64,000 nt of DNA. Origin: Microvirga alba (GTDB taxonomy: Bacteria > Pseudomonadota > Alphaproteobacteria > Rhizobiales > Beijerinckiaceae). The position numbers were made by a program, and so were the translations under genes. Of this stretch, positions 17,351-26,041 are shown in pieces. The stretch lies in NCBI RefSeq assembly GCF_015694465.1, contig NZ_JADQDO010000005.1:186001-250000 (forward strand), read 5' to 3'. The notes beneath the pieces are model-generated. The model was not told the origin of the DNA. It saw nothing but the letters and a program-made list of their open reading frames with translations, and made no database searches. Each line of letters starts with the position of its first letter. The stretch's first letter is position 1.

Positions 17351-18199
17351 TCAGGCCCGCAAAAGCAGTGCCGTCGTGTCGTCGCTGACCTTGAAGCGCG
17401 GATAGAGCTTCCCGTTAGGGTCGACTTCGGTTTCAATCTTCCGCGCGGTCTCCGCGAGGCGCTCCAGGCCGAAGGTGAGAGCGGTCTCTACCAATTCCTT
17501 GGCGTCCATCTGCCCGTAGAGATCGACGAGCGCCGAGAAGCCGTCACTGGTGAGGAGGATCGTCGAGCCGTCGGGGCACGGCACCGCCTCGTGCCGCATG
17601 CGGTCGGCGGCGCTGGGGTCAAGGCCCAGAAGGGCCAGCCCCTTGCCCTGCTTTTGGCGCTGGCGGCGTTCCGCGAGCCAGGCCTGGAACGCGGGCGTCT
17701 CGAAGATGTTCTTCGGCGTCGCGCCGCTGATGTCGAGCAATTCGCGCGCCTTGGCCATCTCGAACTTGCGCAGGTCGGGTGCCTCGCCCACCGTGAGCAA
17801 GGTTCCATCGGGGTGATGCACGAAGGCCGTGGTGTCAGCGAAGGTCCAGACGTCGAGGCTCTGGTTCCGGCGGCGTACCAGGGTCATGGCCCCGACTGGC
17901 CAGGTGACGAAGTCCTGACGCTCCTGCGGGGCCACCGCCATGAAGGCGGTGCGCGCCTCTTCCATGACATGGCGTATCAGATCGACGCCGTTCTCAGCGT
18001 TCGGCGCGAGATCGGACAGGCGCTCGCTCACGAACAGGGCCAGCCATGTCGCGTCGCTGCCCTTGTTCATGATCGCGGGCGTGCCAGGAAAGATCGACGT
18101 GTCGATGACCCAGGCCCAGTCGCCGGATGCGCCGCAGGAATCCTCATTCGGCTTTTCAGGAGATCCGGGCCAACTGATGCGATCCAAAACCGTGAACAT
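17351..18199 (-). CDS. PP2C-like serine/threonine phosphatase
   Basis: 282 residues. PPM-type signatures are NEDSCG near residue 18, DWAWVIDTSI near 27, LLTSDGFSALVDLYG near 215 and KVSDDTTALLL near 271, which supply the metal-binding aspartates although the first motif is divergent (VIDTS rather than VxDGxG). It may dephosphorylate proteins in the cytoplasm; the target is unknown. It is convergent with the M48 protease gene, with an 11-bp gap and a short dyad over both stop codons. Confidence 0.78.
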   Translation of the reverse strand: MFTVLDRISWPGSPEKPNEDSCGASGDWAWVIDTSIFPGTPAIMNKGSDATWLALFVSERLSDLAPNAENGVDLIRHVMEEARTAFMAVAPQERQDFVTWPVGAMTLVRRRNQSLDVWTFADTTAFVHHPDGTLLTVGEAPDLRKFEMAKARELLDISGATPKNIFETPAFQAWLAERRQRQKQGKGLALLGLDPSAADRMRHEAVPCPDGSTILLTSDGFSALVDLYGQMDAKELVETALTFGLERLAETARKIETEVDPNGKLYPRFKVSDDTTALLLRA

Positions 18200-18249
18200 C
18201 GTTTCACCTGCCTCTCGCCAAACCAGCCGGATAAGGCCATAAACCTAGA

Positions 18250-18292
18250 GCATTTTCCGCAAAAGTGGGTCCGATTTTGCGCGAGAAAATGC
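18250..18292. repeat. Short palindromic repeat
   Basis: gcattttc (18250-18257) and gaaaatgc (18285-18292) form an 8-bp inverted repeat around a GC-rich centre that also pairs in part (ccgcaaaa with ttttgcgc). It lies between the PP2C-like gene and marC, which are divergent. It resembles a dispersed Rhizobiales intergenic repeat. Confidence 0.55.
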
Positions 18293-18329
18293 GGTAAACA
18301 AAGACTTACTGCCCCACAAGGTCCAGACC

Positions 18330-18968
18330 ATGCTTTTCGACTATATCTCCGCCGCGCTTGTCACGCTCCTCGTGACCCTCGATCCGCCGGCGCTCGCGCC
18401 GATCTTCATCTCGCTGACGCGCGGCATGAACGCGGCGGAGCGCAAGCGCGTTGCGCTGCGGGCGGCGATCATCGCTTTCGGCATTCTCGCTTTCTTCGGG
18501 TTGGGCGGAGAATTGCTGCTGCGGCTTCTCGGCGTGGGCATTCCGGCTTTCCGCATCTCGGGCGGCCTGCTGCTGTTCTGGATCGCGTTCGAGATGGTGT
18601 TCGAACGCCGCAACGAGCGCAAGCAGCACACGGCGGACGTGGCGATCACCGAGGACCATATCCGCAACGTCGCCGCCTTCCCGCTCGCGATCCCGCTCAT
18701 GGCGGGCCCCGGCGCGATCACAGCGGTGATTCTGTTGGCCGGGCGCGCCAACGGTGATGTGCTATTTCTGTCTTCGCTGCTGATCCTGATCGCCCTCGGC
18801 GTCATCAGTTGCTTCCTCGTCTTCATGGCGGCCGAACGCGTCTCGCGCATGCTCGGCGTCACCGGCAATATCGTGCTGAGCCGCCTGCTCGGCGTGATCC
18901 TGGCGGGCCTCGCGGTTCAGTTCATCATCAACGGGGTCGAGGCGCTGTTCCGGGGGGCGCCGCTTTAA
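18330..18968 (+). CDS. MarC family integral membrane protein
   Basis: 212 residues with six hydrophobic helices. MarC-type marks are TLLVTLDPPALAPIFISLTR at the N-terminus, FRISGGLLLFWIAFEMVF (about 72-89), NVAAFPLAIPLMAGPGAITA (about 111-130) and the C-terminal LLGVILAGLAVQFIINGVEA. The family was named for multiple antibiotic resistance but its transport role is not established. Its last codons overlap by 4 bp the end of the convergent GNAT gene. Confidence 0.92.
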   Translation: MLFDYISAALVTLLVTLDPPALAPIFISLTRGMNAAERKRVALRAAIIAFGILAFFGLGGELLLRLLGVGIPAFRISGGLLLFWIAFEMVFERRNERKQHTADVAITEDHIRNVAAFPLAIPLMAGPGAITAVILLAGRANGDVLFLSSLLILIALGVISCFLVFMAAERVSRMLGVTGNIVLSRLLGVILAGLAVQFIINGVEALFRGAPL

Positions 18969-19516
18969 GCCCCGCGCTCGCGTGTGAACATGATCGTCGG
19001 CTGACCCTTGTAGGTCGTGGCCTGCAACTCCCGGAAACCGCACTTTTCCGCCACGCGGATCGAGGCGAGGTTCTCGGGAGCGATGATGCAGGCCGTCCGC
19101 CTGTTTCCGAAATGGGCATCGCCCCAGGCGATTGCCGCGCGCGCAGCCTCGGTCGCGTAGCCCTTGCCGTGGACGCGGGGGCTGAGCACCCAGCCGAGCT
19201 CCGGCAGCCCCGCGAGCGATGGTTCGATGTCGCGCTTGTAATCCGCGAACCCCAATTCGCCCGCGAACGCGCCCGTCGCCTTCTCCTCGATGGCCCAATA
19301 GCCGAAGCCCAAGAGCGCCCAATGCCCCACATAGCGCAGCAACCGCGCCCAGACCTCTTCATTCGAGGACGGCTTTCCGCTGATGAACCGGGTCACCTCG
19401 GGATCGCCCCACATGGCGGCGCAGGCGCTGAAATCGTCGAGTCGGTGGCCGCGTAAGGTCAGACGCTCGGTTTCGAGAACCGGAACGCTCACGACGGGAT
19501 GACGCAAACCGGACAT
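18965..19516 (-). CDS. GNAT N-acetyltransferase (RimJ/RimL type)
   Basis: 183 residues. The opening LETERLTLRGHRLDDF, the strand FGYWAIEEKATGAFAGELGF and the acetyl-CoA loop SPRVHGKGYATEAARAAIAW are those of the RimJ/RimL-like GNAT subgroup that acetylates N-terminal or side-chain amines. IAPENLASIRVAEKCGF completes the fold. The substrate is unknown. A second GNAT gene ends 9 bp upstream on the same strand. Confidence 0.9.
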   Translation of the reverse strand: MSGLRHPVVSVPVLETERLTLRGHRLDDFSACAAMWGDPEVTRFISGKPSSNEEVWARLLRYVGHWALLGFGYWAIEEKATGAFAGELGFADYKRDIEPSLAGLPELGWVLSPRVHGKGYATEAARAAIAWGDAHFGNRRTACIIAPENLASIRVAEKCGFRELQATTYKGQPTIMFTRERGA

Positions 19517-19525
19517 GGTGTTCCT

Positions 19526-19927
19526 TCAAACGGAGCTGCGTGTGAGGATGAACATGCCGTCCTCAGGCGCGTTTGCCTCGAGGATCGACCATCCCAGATT
19601 TTCATAGAATACGCGTCGATGCGCGCGTGCCAGCAGATAGGCGCGCGCTGCCCCTGTCCTGAACGCCGTTTCAGCCGCCCTGTCGACAAGGGCGGCGCCA
19701 ATGCCGCGCTGACGCTGATCCTCCTCAACCCAGACCGCCGCAACCCAAGGCGTGTATTGGGGGCGGCTCTCTTCGTCGCAGGCGATGATCGAGGCTGTGC
19801 CGAGAAACCGATCCCCCTCATGCGCGACCAGTGCCGTGGGAATCGGCTCGGCTCCTAAACTCTGCCGGACCAGCCCCGCGAGCAGGCTGAGCGGATGCCC
19901 GTGATCCTTCCAGAAGGCACACCACAC
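19526..19927 (-). CDS. GNAT N-acetyltransferase, start uncertain
   Basis: 133 residues from GTG 19927. Acetyl-CoA-binding motif RQRGIGAALVDRAAETAF (about residues 72-89) and the beta-strand PWVAAVWVEEDQ before it mark the GNAT fold; the C-terminal RVFYENLGW is also typical. The reading frame stays open upstream of the GTG and encodes FTISDLRARPDFVDAVADRV, which looks like a real N-terminus, but I find no ATG, GTG or TTG there; a CTG near 19984 close to the end of the M20 peptidase gene is possible. The true protein may be about 20 residues longer. Confidence 0.8.
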   Translation of the reverse strand: MWCAFWKDHGHPLSLLAGLVRQSLGAEPIPTALVAHEGDRFLGTASIIACDEESRPQYTPWVAAVWVEEDQRQRGIGAALVDRAAETAFRTGAARAYLLARAHRRVFYENLGWSILEANAPEDGMFILTRSSV

Positions 19928-19989
19928 CCGATCCGCGACCGCATCGACAAAGTCCGGCCGCGCGCGCAGATCGCTGATCGTGAACGCGC

Positions 19990-21105
19990 TCAGCGCAGGG
20001 TCTCCAGGAGGCGCTTCATCAGCTCCTGCCGGGGAGCGATGGAGGAAATCACGCCGTATTCCTGCAGCGTGTGCGCGCCGTCGCCGTCGATGCCGAGGCC
20101 ATCGAGGGTCGGCGTGCCGATGGCGGCGGTGAAGTTGCCGTCCGAGCCGCCGCCGACGCGGGGCGCGGAAATCAGTTCAAACCCGATCTCGGCGGCCAGC
20201 CCCTTGGCGTGCTGGAAGAGCTTCTCGACCCCTTCCGTGCGCTCATAAGGCGGACGGTTCATGTCGCCGGTCACGGTGATCTTGATGTCGGGATTGTGGG
20301 GCTTCAATCCGAGGATCGCGGCTTTGAGCGCCTCGCCGTCCGCGACGGTCTCGACGCGGATATCGACCGGGAAGCGGCAATGCTGCGGGATAACGTTGAC
20401 CGCCGTACCGCCGGAAATCATGCCGACGGTGGTGGTGATGCCGCGCGCATAATCCGTCATCGCCTCGATGGCGAGCACATGGCGGGCGGCTTCATGAACG
20501 GCGTTGCGGCCATCCTTGTGGCGCGAGCCCGCATGGGCGGGGCGGCCTTCCACATGCACGTCGAAACGCCCCACCCCTTTTCGGGCCGTGACGATCAGGC
20601 CGTTGTCGCGGGCGGGCTCCGTGACGAGCGCATAGGCCGCGCCGCGGCCGATCTCCTCGATCATGGGCCGCGTCAGCGGGCTGCCGATCTCCTCATCGGG
20701 CGTGACAAGGAACACAAGCGGCCGGGCCGCACTGCCGTTGCGCGCGACCTCCTTGAAGGCCTCCAGCGAGAACCAGGCTCCGCCCTTCATGTCGTAGATT
20801 CCCGGCCCGTAAAGGCGGTCGCCTTCGATCCGGATGGGCAGATCACTCTTCGCGGTTCCGATGGGGTGCACCGTGTCGAGATGCGACATCAACAGGATGG
20901 GTTTCTCGCCCGTTTCCGGGCCCGCGCGAAGGATCAGCACGTCGCCGAGCCCGTGCGGCTCTCCCGGGATCCGCTCCACAGCCACCGGCGCGCCTTCCAT
21001 CTGCGCGACCACGAGGTCCATCATCATGTTGACGCCGGCGGGGTCGTCCGTGGGGCTTTCGGTCTTGATCCAGGTGAGAAGCGTATCGAGAGAGGGGGAG
21101 GACAT
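19990..21105 (-). CDS. M20 family metallopeptidase (glutamate carboxypeptidase-like)
   Basis: 371 residues from MSSPSLDTLL. The metal-site blocks are LLMSHLDTVHP (His and Asp near residues 70-75), GPGIYDMKGG (bridging Asp), TPDEEIGS (catalytic Glu pair) and the C-terminal PRVGGGSDGNFTAAIGTP (Asp/His region). It belongs to the ArgE/DapE/CPG2 group, dizinc enzymes removing C-terminal residues such as glutamate. The frame is open far upstream (to 21336) through remains of an RTX gene, so a longer hybrid start is possible on paper but not believable for the family. Confidence 0.85.
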   Translation of the reverse strand: MSSPSLDTLLTWIKTESPTDDPAGVNMMMDLVVAQMEGAPVAVERIPGEPHGLGDVLILRAGPETGEKPILLMSHLDTVHPIGTAKSDLPIRIEGDRLYGPGIYDMKGGAWFSLEAFKEVARNGSAARPLVFLVTPDEEIGSPLTRPMIEEIGRGAAYALVTEPARDNGLIVTARKGVGRFDVHVEGRPAHAGSRHKDGRNAVHEAARHVLAIEAMTDYARGITTTVGMISGGTAVNVIPQHCRFPVDIRVETVADGEALKAAILGLKPHNPDIKITVTGDMNRPPYERTEGVEKLFQHAKGLAAEIGFELISAPRVGGGSDGNFTAAIGTPTLDGLGIDGDGAHTLQEYGVISSIAPRQELMKRLLETLR

Positions 21106-21234
21106 GAGCGCGCTGGAAATGTGAACCAAACAAAAAGGCGGCTGGGCGCCACCGTTGATTCTCATAGTCGTCTTGCGCGGAGGAGTCACGAGCTCGGAGC
21201 ACATACCTCCTCTGTATCGGAACAAGCCCGGCAG

Positions 21235-21563
21235 CATCACGAAGAAGTCGGCCGCCGTCATCTTAAGATTTTTGGACAAGGTGGCGATCTCGACCGCTTT
21301 GGTATTACCCGTGCCGTCGACATCGTAATCAAGCACGCCCTTCTCGTTGTCGTAGATGAGGCAGTCGTTCTTGGCCTTGGTTTGGGGACCAATGACTAAA
21401 AATTACTTGTTGAGCTTGCCGGGTTTCTCGGCCGTCCCTTCCCCAGTTTTGTGAAGACGGCGTTATCGGTCCAAAGCGTCTCGTCCCGCACGTTGAAGTC
21501 AGTGATCCGGTCCAGGTTCTTTGCCTTGTTCGACTTCATATCGAACTTGATCAGAGGGGAGCC
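21235..21563 (-). pseudogene. Broken C-terminal fragment of an RTX protein
   Basis: The pieces FDMKSNKAKNLDRITDFNV, WTDNAVFTKLGKG and, in another frame, YDVDGTGNTKAVEIATLSKN plus LKMTAADFFVM match, in order, the C-terminal domain of the RTX protein at 2930-4312. Two lesions are visible: a frameshift after KLGKG and a TAA stop after KPGKLNK, where the intact gene has LNKAFFIIG. No RTX repeats remain upstream. The last piece runs in frame into the M20 peptidase gene. It is a decayed relative of the RTX gene. Confidence 0.85.
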
Positions 21564-21614
21564 AACCAGCACCATATTTTTGATTGCAAGGCAGCCTGAA
21601 AGGTACACGACAAC

Positions 21615-21643
21615 TTGCAATTTGGCCCATTGAACGCAATAAA
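21615..21643 (+). promoter_or_regulatory. Putative promoter of the RTX gene at 21682
   Basis: TTGCAA (21615-21620) and AATAAA (21638-21643) are spaced by 17 bp, 38 bp before the start codon, in an AT-rich stretch. Weak match to the housekeeping consensus; seen by eye only. Confidence 0.35.
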
Positions 21644-21681
21644 GTTTCAGACAATCTTGTCGCAGCAAAAGGGGGAGCTTT

Positions 21682-22833
21682 ATGGCCGTTCTTCGTGGAA
21701 CCAACACCGGCAATTTTATCAAAGGCACGCTTTTCAACGATTGGATCTATGGCCTTCTCGGCAGCGATCGGATCGAGGGGCGTGACGGCAATGACCGGCT
21801 CTCCGGCAACGATGGAGCCGACAAGCTATATGGCGGCCTCGGAAATGACGACCTGTATGGCGGAGCCGGAAAAGATAAATTGTACGGCGACGATGGAGAT
21901 GACCACCTTATTGGTGACGACGGCAACGATCAACTTTGGGGCGACCTGGGAGACGATAGTCTCTTAGGCGGGACCGGCAATGATCGTCTCGACGGCGGCA
22001 AGGGCAATGACTACCTTTCCGGCGACACCGGCAATGATCGCCTTTATGGAGACGACGGAAACGACATCATTTATGGCGGCGACGGAGCGGACTTGCTATC
22101 CGGCGGCGCTGGCGACGACGTGCTAGATGGCGGCGTCGATCTCTTCAGAGATAACCTGTTTGGCGGTGCCGGCGACGACGTCATTACCGTCCATGATTTG
22201 GATATCGCGCAAGGCGGCACTGGCGTCGATACTCTCGCCATCGCGATTATGGACTATCCCGTTCTGACTCCTCCGGTTCCGATCACGGTCAATCTGTCGA
22301 AGATTACCGGCAGTTCCGCCAAGAGCATTGGATATCATGGAATAAAGGCGGCCCAGTTCGAAAAGGCGGATGCAAGCATCTACTACGCGGCACCCGGCAG
22401 CTTGGTCCTGGGCACGAAGGGAAATGACGCCATCCGCGTCGTGGGTTCGGCACAGGGCATTACGATTAATGGCGGTGCTGGGGACGACAAGATTAGTGCC
22501 GGGGACGGTAATACTGTGATCGGGGGAGCCGGATCTGATCTGTTTCAGCTTGATCTCTATGACAGAAAGTCCACGATCCTCGACTTCACGTCGAAGAAGG
22601 ATTTCATTTTGGTCGAGGGCACAAGCGGCTTTTTTGACCTCGATCTGAAGAACCCGCTCGTCACCGGCGCTGAACCCGTCGCGACTTCGACCAAGGGTCA
22701 ATTTCTCTACGATACCGACGATGGCCGCCTTTTCTATGATCAGGACGGGACAGGGGCCCTGGAAGCCATCCTTCTCGTGACCCTGGCCAACAAGGCAAAG
22801 CTGAGCGCCGCCAGCTTCATTTTCGATCTCTAA
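21682..22833 (+). CDS. RTX calcium-binding protein
   Basis: 383 residues. GGGGGAG lies 4 bp before the ATG. From about residue 10 to 175 it is a nearly unbroken run of GGxGxDxLx nonapeptides, including LSGNDGADKLYGGLGNDD and LYGGAGKDKLYGDDGDDHL. These form a calcium-loaded beta roll outside the cell. A linker domain follows (about 180-245), then a second short RTX block (INGGAGDDKISAGDGNT) and a C-terminal domain with STILDFTSKKDFILVEGT, a type I secretion end. No signal peptide. The gene is AT-richer than its flanks. No enzyme domain is visible, so it may be a surface-layer or adhesion-type protein. Confidence 0.9.
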   Translation: MAVLRGTNTGNFIKGTLFNDWIYGLLGSDRIEGRDGNDRLSGNDGADKLYGGLGNDDLYGGAGKDKLYGDDGDDHLIGDDGNDQLWGDLGDDSLLGGTGNDRLDGGKGNDYLSGDTGNDRLYGDDGNDIIYGGDGADLLSGGAGDDVLDGGVDLFRDNLFGGAGDDVITVHDLDIAQGGTGVDTLAIAIMDYPVLTPPVPITVNLSKITGSSAKSIGYHGIKAAQFEKADASIYYAAPGSLVLGTKGNDAIRVVGSAQGITINGGAGDDKISAGDGNTVIGGAGSDLFQLDLYDRKSTILDFTSKKDFILVEGTSGFFDLDLKNPLVTGAEPVATSTKGQFLYDTDDGRLFYDQDGTGALEAILLVTLANKAKLSAASFIFDL

Positions 22834-22849
22834 TCCCATCTCCAAACAT

Positions 22850-22882
22850 AAAAAGAGCCACCTTTCGGGAGGCGGGCTCTGT
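22850..22882 (-). terminator. Rho-independent terminator, probably of ssb
   Basis: On the minus strand an agagcc...ggctct hairpin with a GC-rich upper part and a gaaa loop is followed by ttttt. It lies between the convergent RTX and ssb genes and reads best for ssb. Confidence 0.65.
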
Positions 22883-22939
22883 TCGTTTGATAACGGTCTC
22901 GCAACACTCGCGCTCATAGCGATGCGCGAATGGCCGATC

Positions 22940-23467
22940 CTAGAACGGAATATCGTCGTCCAGATCGCTGTAGCGCGAGCCGCCGCCGCCACCGCCGCTG
23001 GTGGCTGGAGCCGGACGGCGCTCCATCGGCGAGGAGCGGCCGAAATCGCCGCCACGGCTGATCTGGCCGCCACCGCCCTCGTCGTCGGCATATTCGCCGC
23101 CGCCGCTGCCACTGCCGCGGCTGTCGAGGATTGTCAGCTCACCCCGGAAGCGCTGCAGCACGATTTCCGTCGTGTACTTCTCGGCTCCGCTCTGGTCCTG
23201 CCATTTGCGGGTCTGGAGCTGGCCCTCGATGTAAACCTTCGAGCCCTTCTTGAGATACTGCTCGGCCACGCGGGCCAGGTTCTCGTTGAAGATCACGACC
23301 GAGTGCCACTCGGTCTTTTCCTTACGCTCGCCGGAATTCTTGTCTTTCCAGGACTCGGAGGTGGCGATGCGCAGGTTCACCACCGGCTCGCCATTGTTCA
23401 GGCGACGCACCTCCGGGTCGCGGCCCAGATTGCCCACCAGGATGACTTTGTTCACGCTGCCCGCCAT
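22940..23467 (-). CDS. ssb: Single-stranded DNA-binding protein
   Basis: 175 residues starting at [20 protein letters not shown]; an upstream in-frame ATG would add 22 unrelated residues. The OB-fold covers about residues 1-110 ([36 protein letters not shown]). A glycine-rich linker follows, then the conserved acidic tip DDDIPF that recruits repair proteins. A perfect alphaproteobacterial LexA box lies 116 bp upstream. In relatives ssb and uvrA are divergent neighbours; here about 2.5 kb separates them. Confidence 0.97.
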   Translation of the reverse strand: MAGSVNKVILVGNLGRDPEVRRLNNGEPVVNLRIATSESWKDKNSGERKEKTEWHSVVIFNENLARVAEQYLKKGSKVYIEGQLQTRKWQDQSGAEKYTTEIVLQRFRGELTILDSRGSGSGGGEYADDEGGGGQISRGGDFGRSSPMERRPAPATSGGGGGGSRYSDLDDDIPF

Positions 23468-23582
23468 CGAGCCTCTCCATACGTTCAGATCAAGGCAGTG
23501 TTCTGAGGCCGGACGGCCGAAGGAACAAGCCATGGATCAGTCCATCACATGCCTGTCCCCAATAAAAGGGACATCGGCCTGC

Positions 23583-23597
23583 GTTCTACATTTGTTC
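23583..23597. promoter_or_regulatory. LexA (SOS) box upstream of ssb
   Basis: GTTCTACATTTGTTC matches exactly the alphaproteobacterial LexA consensus GTTC-N7-GTTC. It lies 116 bp before the ssb start codon. ssb is a known SOS gene in this class, so repression by LexA is a reasonable inference. No equally good box was found near uvrA. Confidence 0.7.
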
Positions 23598-23899
23598 CAG
23601 ACGATCCGCAAGGCCGGGGTGCCGTGAGGCCCTTTCCGGCATTCAATCCTTGAAGCAAGGACATTACGCCTAGGACAGGATCGGTCGGACTGATCCAGCG
23701 CCGCTTCGTCGTTGTGAGTACTCCTCCCGTCCCGCTTCCAACCCCATGTCCGCATCGACGATCGGCACCCCGGCGCTACTTGGGAGATGGAGACATTCGC
23801 TGGGGAGCGCCGCGTCTCTCGCGGGACGCAAGGCCATCCGGCCCCCCGTGGCCGTGACGGTCGTTCGATTTGCGCACTCTCGCCCGGAAGGAGGCCCGA

Positions 23900-25378
23900 A
23901 TGCCCTCGCACGCTCGTCGCCAGACCAACCGCGCCCGCGCGGCAACGCTTGCCGTTGCGTTTGCGCTTGCGGTGTCATCCCCCGCTCTCGCCGACCCGGT
24001 CTCCGAAGCGGAGGCGCAGGCGACCGGGGTCGAGGCCTACACCTATCTCTACCCGCTCGTCATCATGGACCTGACGCGCAAGCAGCTCACGAATGTGGAG
24101 CCCGGCAAGAGCGCGGCGCTTGGCGGCCCCATGAACATGTTCGTCAACGTGGAGACTTTTCCGCCTGCCGATTTCAGGTCGGTGGTGCGGCCCAATTTCG
24201 ACACGCTGTATTCGAGCGCGTGGCTCGACCTGACGAAGGAGCCGATGGTGGTTTCCGCGCCCGACACCAATGGGCGATATTACCTGCTGCCCATGCTCGA
24301 CATGTGGACCGACGTCTTCGCTTCGCCCGGCTGGCGCACCACGGGAACGCAGGCCGGAAACTTCCTCGTCACGCCGCCCGGCTGGCGACCGGATCTGCGG
24401 GAGCGGTTCGCCGATGAGTTCAAGCTGCCGAAGGACACGCAACGCATCGACGCCCCCACGCCCTATGTCTGGATCATCGGCCGCACCAAGACGGACGGGC
24501 CGCCGGATTACGACGCAGTTCACAAGATCCAGGCGGGCTACAAGATCACGCCGCTGTCGGAATGGGGCAAGACGCCGAAGGTGCCGGAGGTCAAGATCGA
24601 CCCTGGCATCGACATGAAGACCGCACGGAAAGTTCAGGTCGATACCATGCCGGCGGCCAAGTTCTTCGCCTATGCGGCGGAGCTTCTGAAGCTGCATCCG
24701 CCGCATATCACCGACCAGCCGATCATCGCGCGGATGAAGCGGATCGGCCTAGAGCCCGGCAAGAGCTTCGATGCGACAAAGCTCGATCCCGGCATCGTCA
24801 AGGCGCTCGACGGCGCTCCGGCGGCAGCGCAGCAATTGATGGCCTGGAAGGTCCCCACCCTCGCGCGGGTCGTCAACAGCTGGTCGATGAACACCGACAC
24901 CATGGGCGTTTACGGCAACTATTATCTCAAGCGCGCCATCATCAGTCAGCAGGGCCTTGGCGCGAACGTGCCCGAGGACGCCATTTATCCCTTTAACCTC
25001 GCCGATGAGGCTGGCCGGCCGCTCGACGGCGCGAGCAAATACACAATCCAATTCGACAAGGGCATGACGCCGCCGGCGCAAGCCTTCTGGTCCATCACCC
25101 TCTACGACAACGATGGTTTCCCGGTGGCCAACAGCCTCAACCGCTACGCTGTGAGCAGCTGGATGCCGCTGAAGCCCAACGGCGACGGCTCGCTCACGCT
25201 CTATTTCCAGAACCAGAGCCCGGGAGCCGACAAGGACGCCAACTGGCTGCCCGCGCCGAAGGGCCCCTTCACCCTGACCATGCGCCTTTACGCGCCGCGG
25301 TCCGAGGCGCTGACCGGCAAATGGAATCCGCCCCCGGTGACAAAGGTTCAGGACCTTCCGAGCGTGACGGCGCAGTGA
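23900..25378 (+). CDS. DUF1254/DUF1214 domain exported protein
   Basis: 492 residues from ATG 23900, chosen because AAGGAGG lies 5 bp upstream. A signal peptide ends near SSPALADP. The DUF1254 part (about residues 35-180) has GVEAYTYLYPLVIMDLTRK, NFDTLYSSAWLDLTKEP and YYLLPMLDMWTDVF. The DUF1214 part (about 370-480) has KGMTPPAQAFWSITLYDNDG and NRYAVSSWM. These two domains usually occur together in periplasmic proteins of unknown activity. With the next small gene it separates ssb from uvrA, an arrangement that appears derived. Confidence 0.9.
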   Translation: MPSHARRQTNRARAATLAVAFALAVSSPALADPVSEAEAQATGVEAYTYLYPLVIMDLTRKQLTNVEPGKSAALGGPMNMFVNVETFPPADFRSVVRPNFDTLYSSAWLDLTKEPMVVSAPDTNGRYYLLPMLDMWTDVFASPGWRTTGTQAGNFLVTPPGWRPDLRERFADEFKLPKDTQRIDAPTPYVWIIGRTKTDGPPDYDAVHKIQAGYKITPLSEWGKTPKVPEVKIDPGIDMKTARKVQVDTMPAAKFFAYAAELLKLHPPHITDQPIIARMKRIGLEPGKSFDATKLDPGIVKALDGAPAAAQQLMAWKVPTLARVVNSWSMNTDTMGVYGNYYLKRAIISQQGLGANVPEDAIYPFNLADEAGRPLDGASKYTIQFDKGMTPPAQAFWSITLYDNDGFPVANSLNRYAVSSWMPLKPNGDGSLTLYFQNQSPGADKDANWLPAPKGPFTLTMRLYAPRSEALTGKWNPPPVTKVQDLPSVTAQ

Positions 25379-25416
25379 TTTTCATTTGAAGCGCCGATGC
25401 TCGAAGCGTCCGCGCC

Positions 25417-25767
25417 TCATTGGCCAAGCGCGTGTTGCACGTCCGTGAGTGCCTTTTCGCAAGCTGCGCTGTTGCCCGCTTGGTCCGCTTTTCGGGCATG
25501 AGACAGGGCGTCCAACGCAGCGTCGATCTTCTTGCCCTCGCCGAGCTTCGCTTCGGCAGCGGCAAGGGATTCCGGTGTTGGCTGGTGATGCAACAGAGCC
25601 CCGGTGCTCTCCACCCCGGCAGGACCGGCGGCGGCCCTCGCCTCGATCCGGGCATCGACCTGCGCCTGCGCAGTGTCGATGGCTTTGGTGCACGGACCGG
25701 CGAGGCAGGGCGCGCCCGAAAGAATGAGCGCCGCCGCGCTGGCCATCAAAGTATCGCGAATGGACAT
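25417..25767 (-). CDS. Small secreted protein of unknown function
   Basis: 116 residues from ATG 25767, which follows GGGAGG by 7 bp. A signal peptide ends near APCLAG. The mature part is helical and alanine-rich, with two cysteines (GPCTKAID near the start and SAACEKALTDVQ near the end) that could pair. It resembles hypothetical proteins seen in other Rhizobiales, but no function is known. It is convergent with the DUF1254 gene. Confidence 0.7.
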   Translation of the reverse strand: MSIRDTLMASAAALILSGAPCLAGPCTKAIDTAQAQVDARIEARAAAGPAGVESTGALLHHQPTPESLAAAEAKLGEGKKIDAALDALSHARKADQAGNSAACEKALTDVQHALGQ

Positions 25768-26041
25768 GACTCGCCCTCCCAACTCGGAGAGGCAGCGCGA
25801 ACGCCGCCGCTATCCACCTCCTGTCAACGCATGGGCGGGGCAGACGGATGCAAGGTCCACGCATCTTTGGTGGCAGCTAGGCTGATTTGGGAGGCGAGAG
25901 CGCACCCATTGCCCTCCGTACCCTTTTTGTTCTAGCATCCTTGCGACTCAAAGGCGGCCCGGTTGTGCGGATGGCGTTTGCATCACATATGCAGAACTCC
26001 GTTCTGGCGGCTCGGACACCATCACAGGCTTGAATTCGGCA

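Noticed and set aside
23537-23911. 124-codon minus-strand frame between ssb and the DUF1254 gene
   Set aside because: No domain or ribosome site, and it overlaps the SOS box and the DUF1254 ribosome-binding site.
25929-26004. Possible LexA box upstream of uvrA
   Set aside because: The best candidates are GTTC-N7-CTTG and GAAC-N3-GTTC, which break the half-site or spacing rule of the alphaproteobacterial box.
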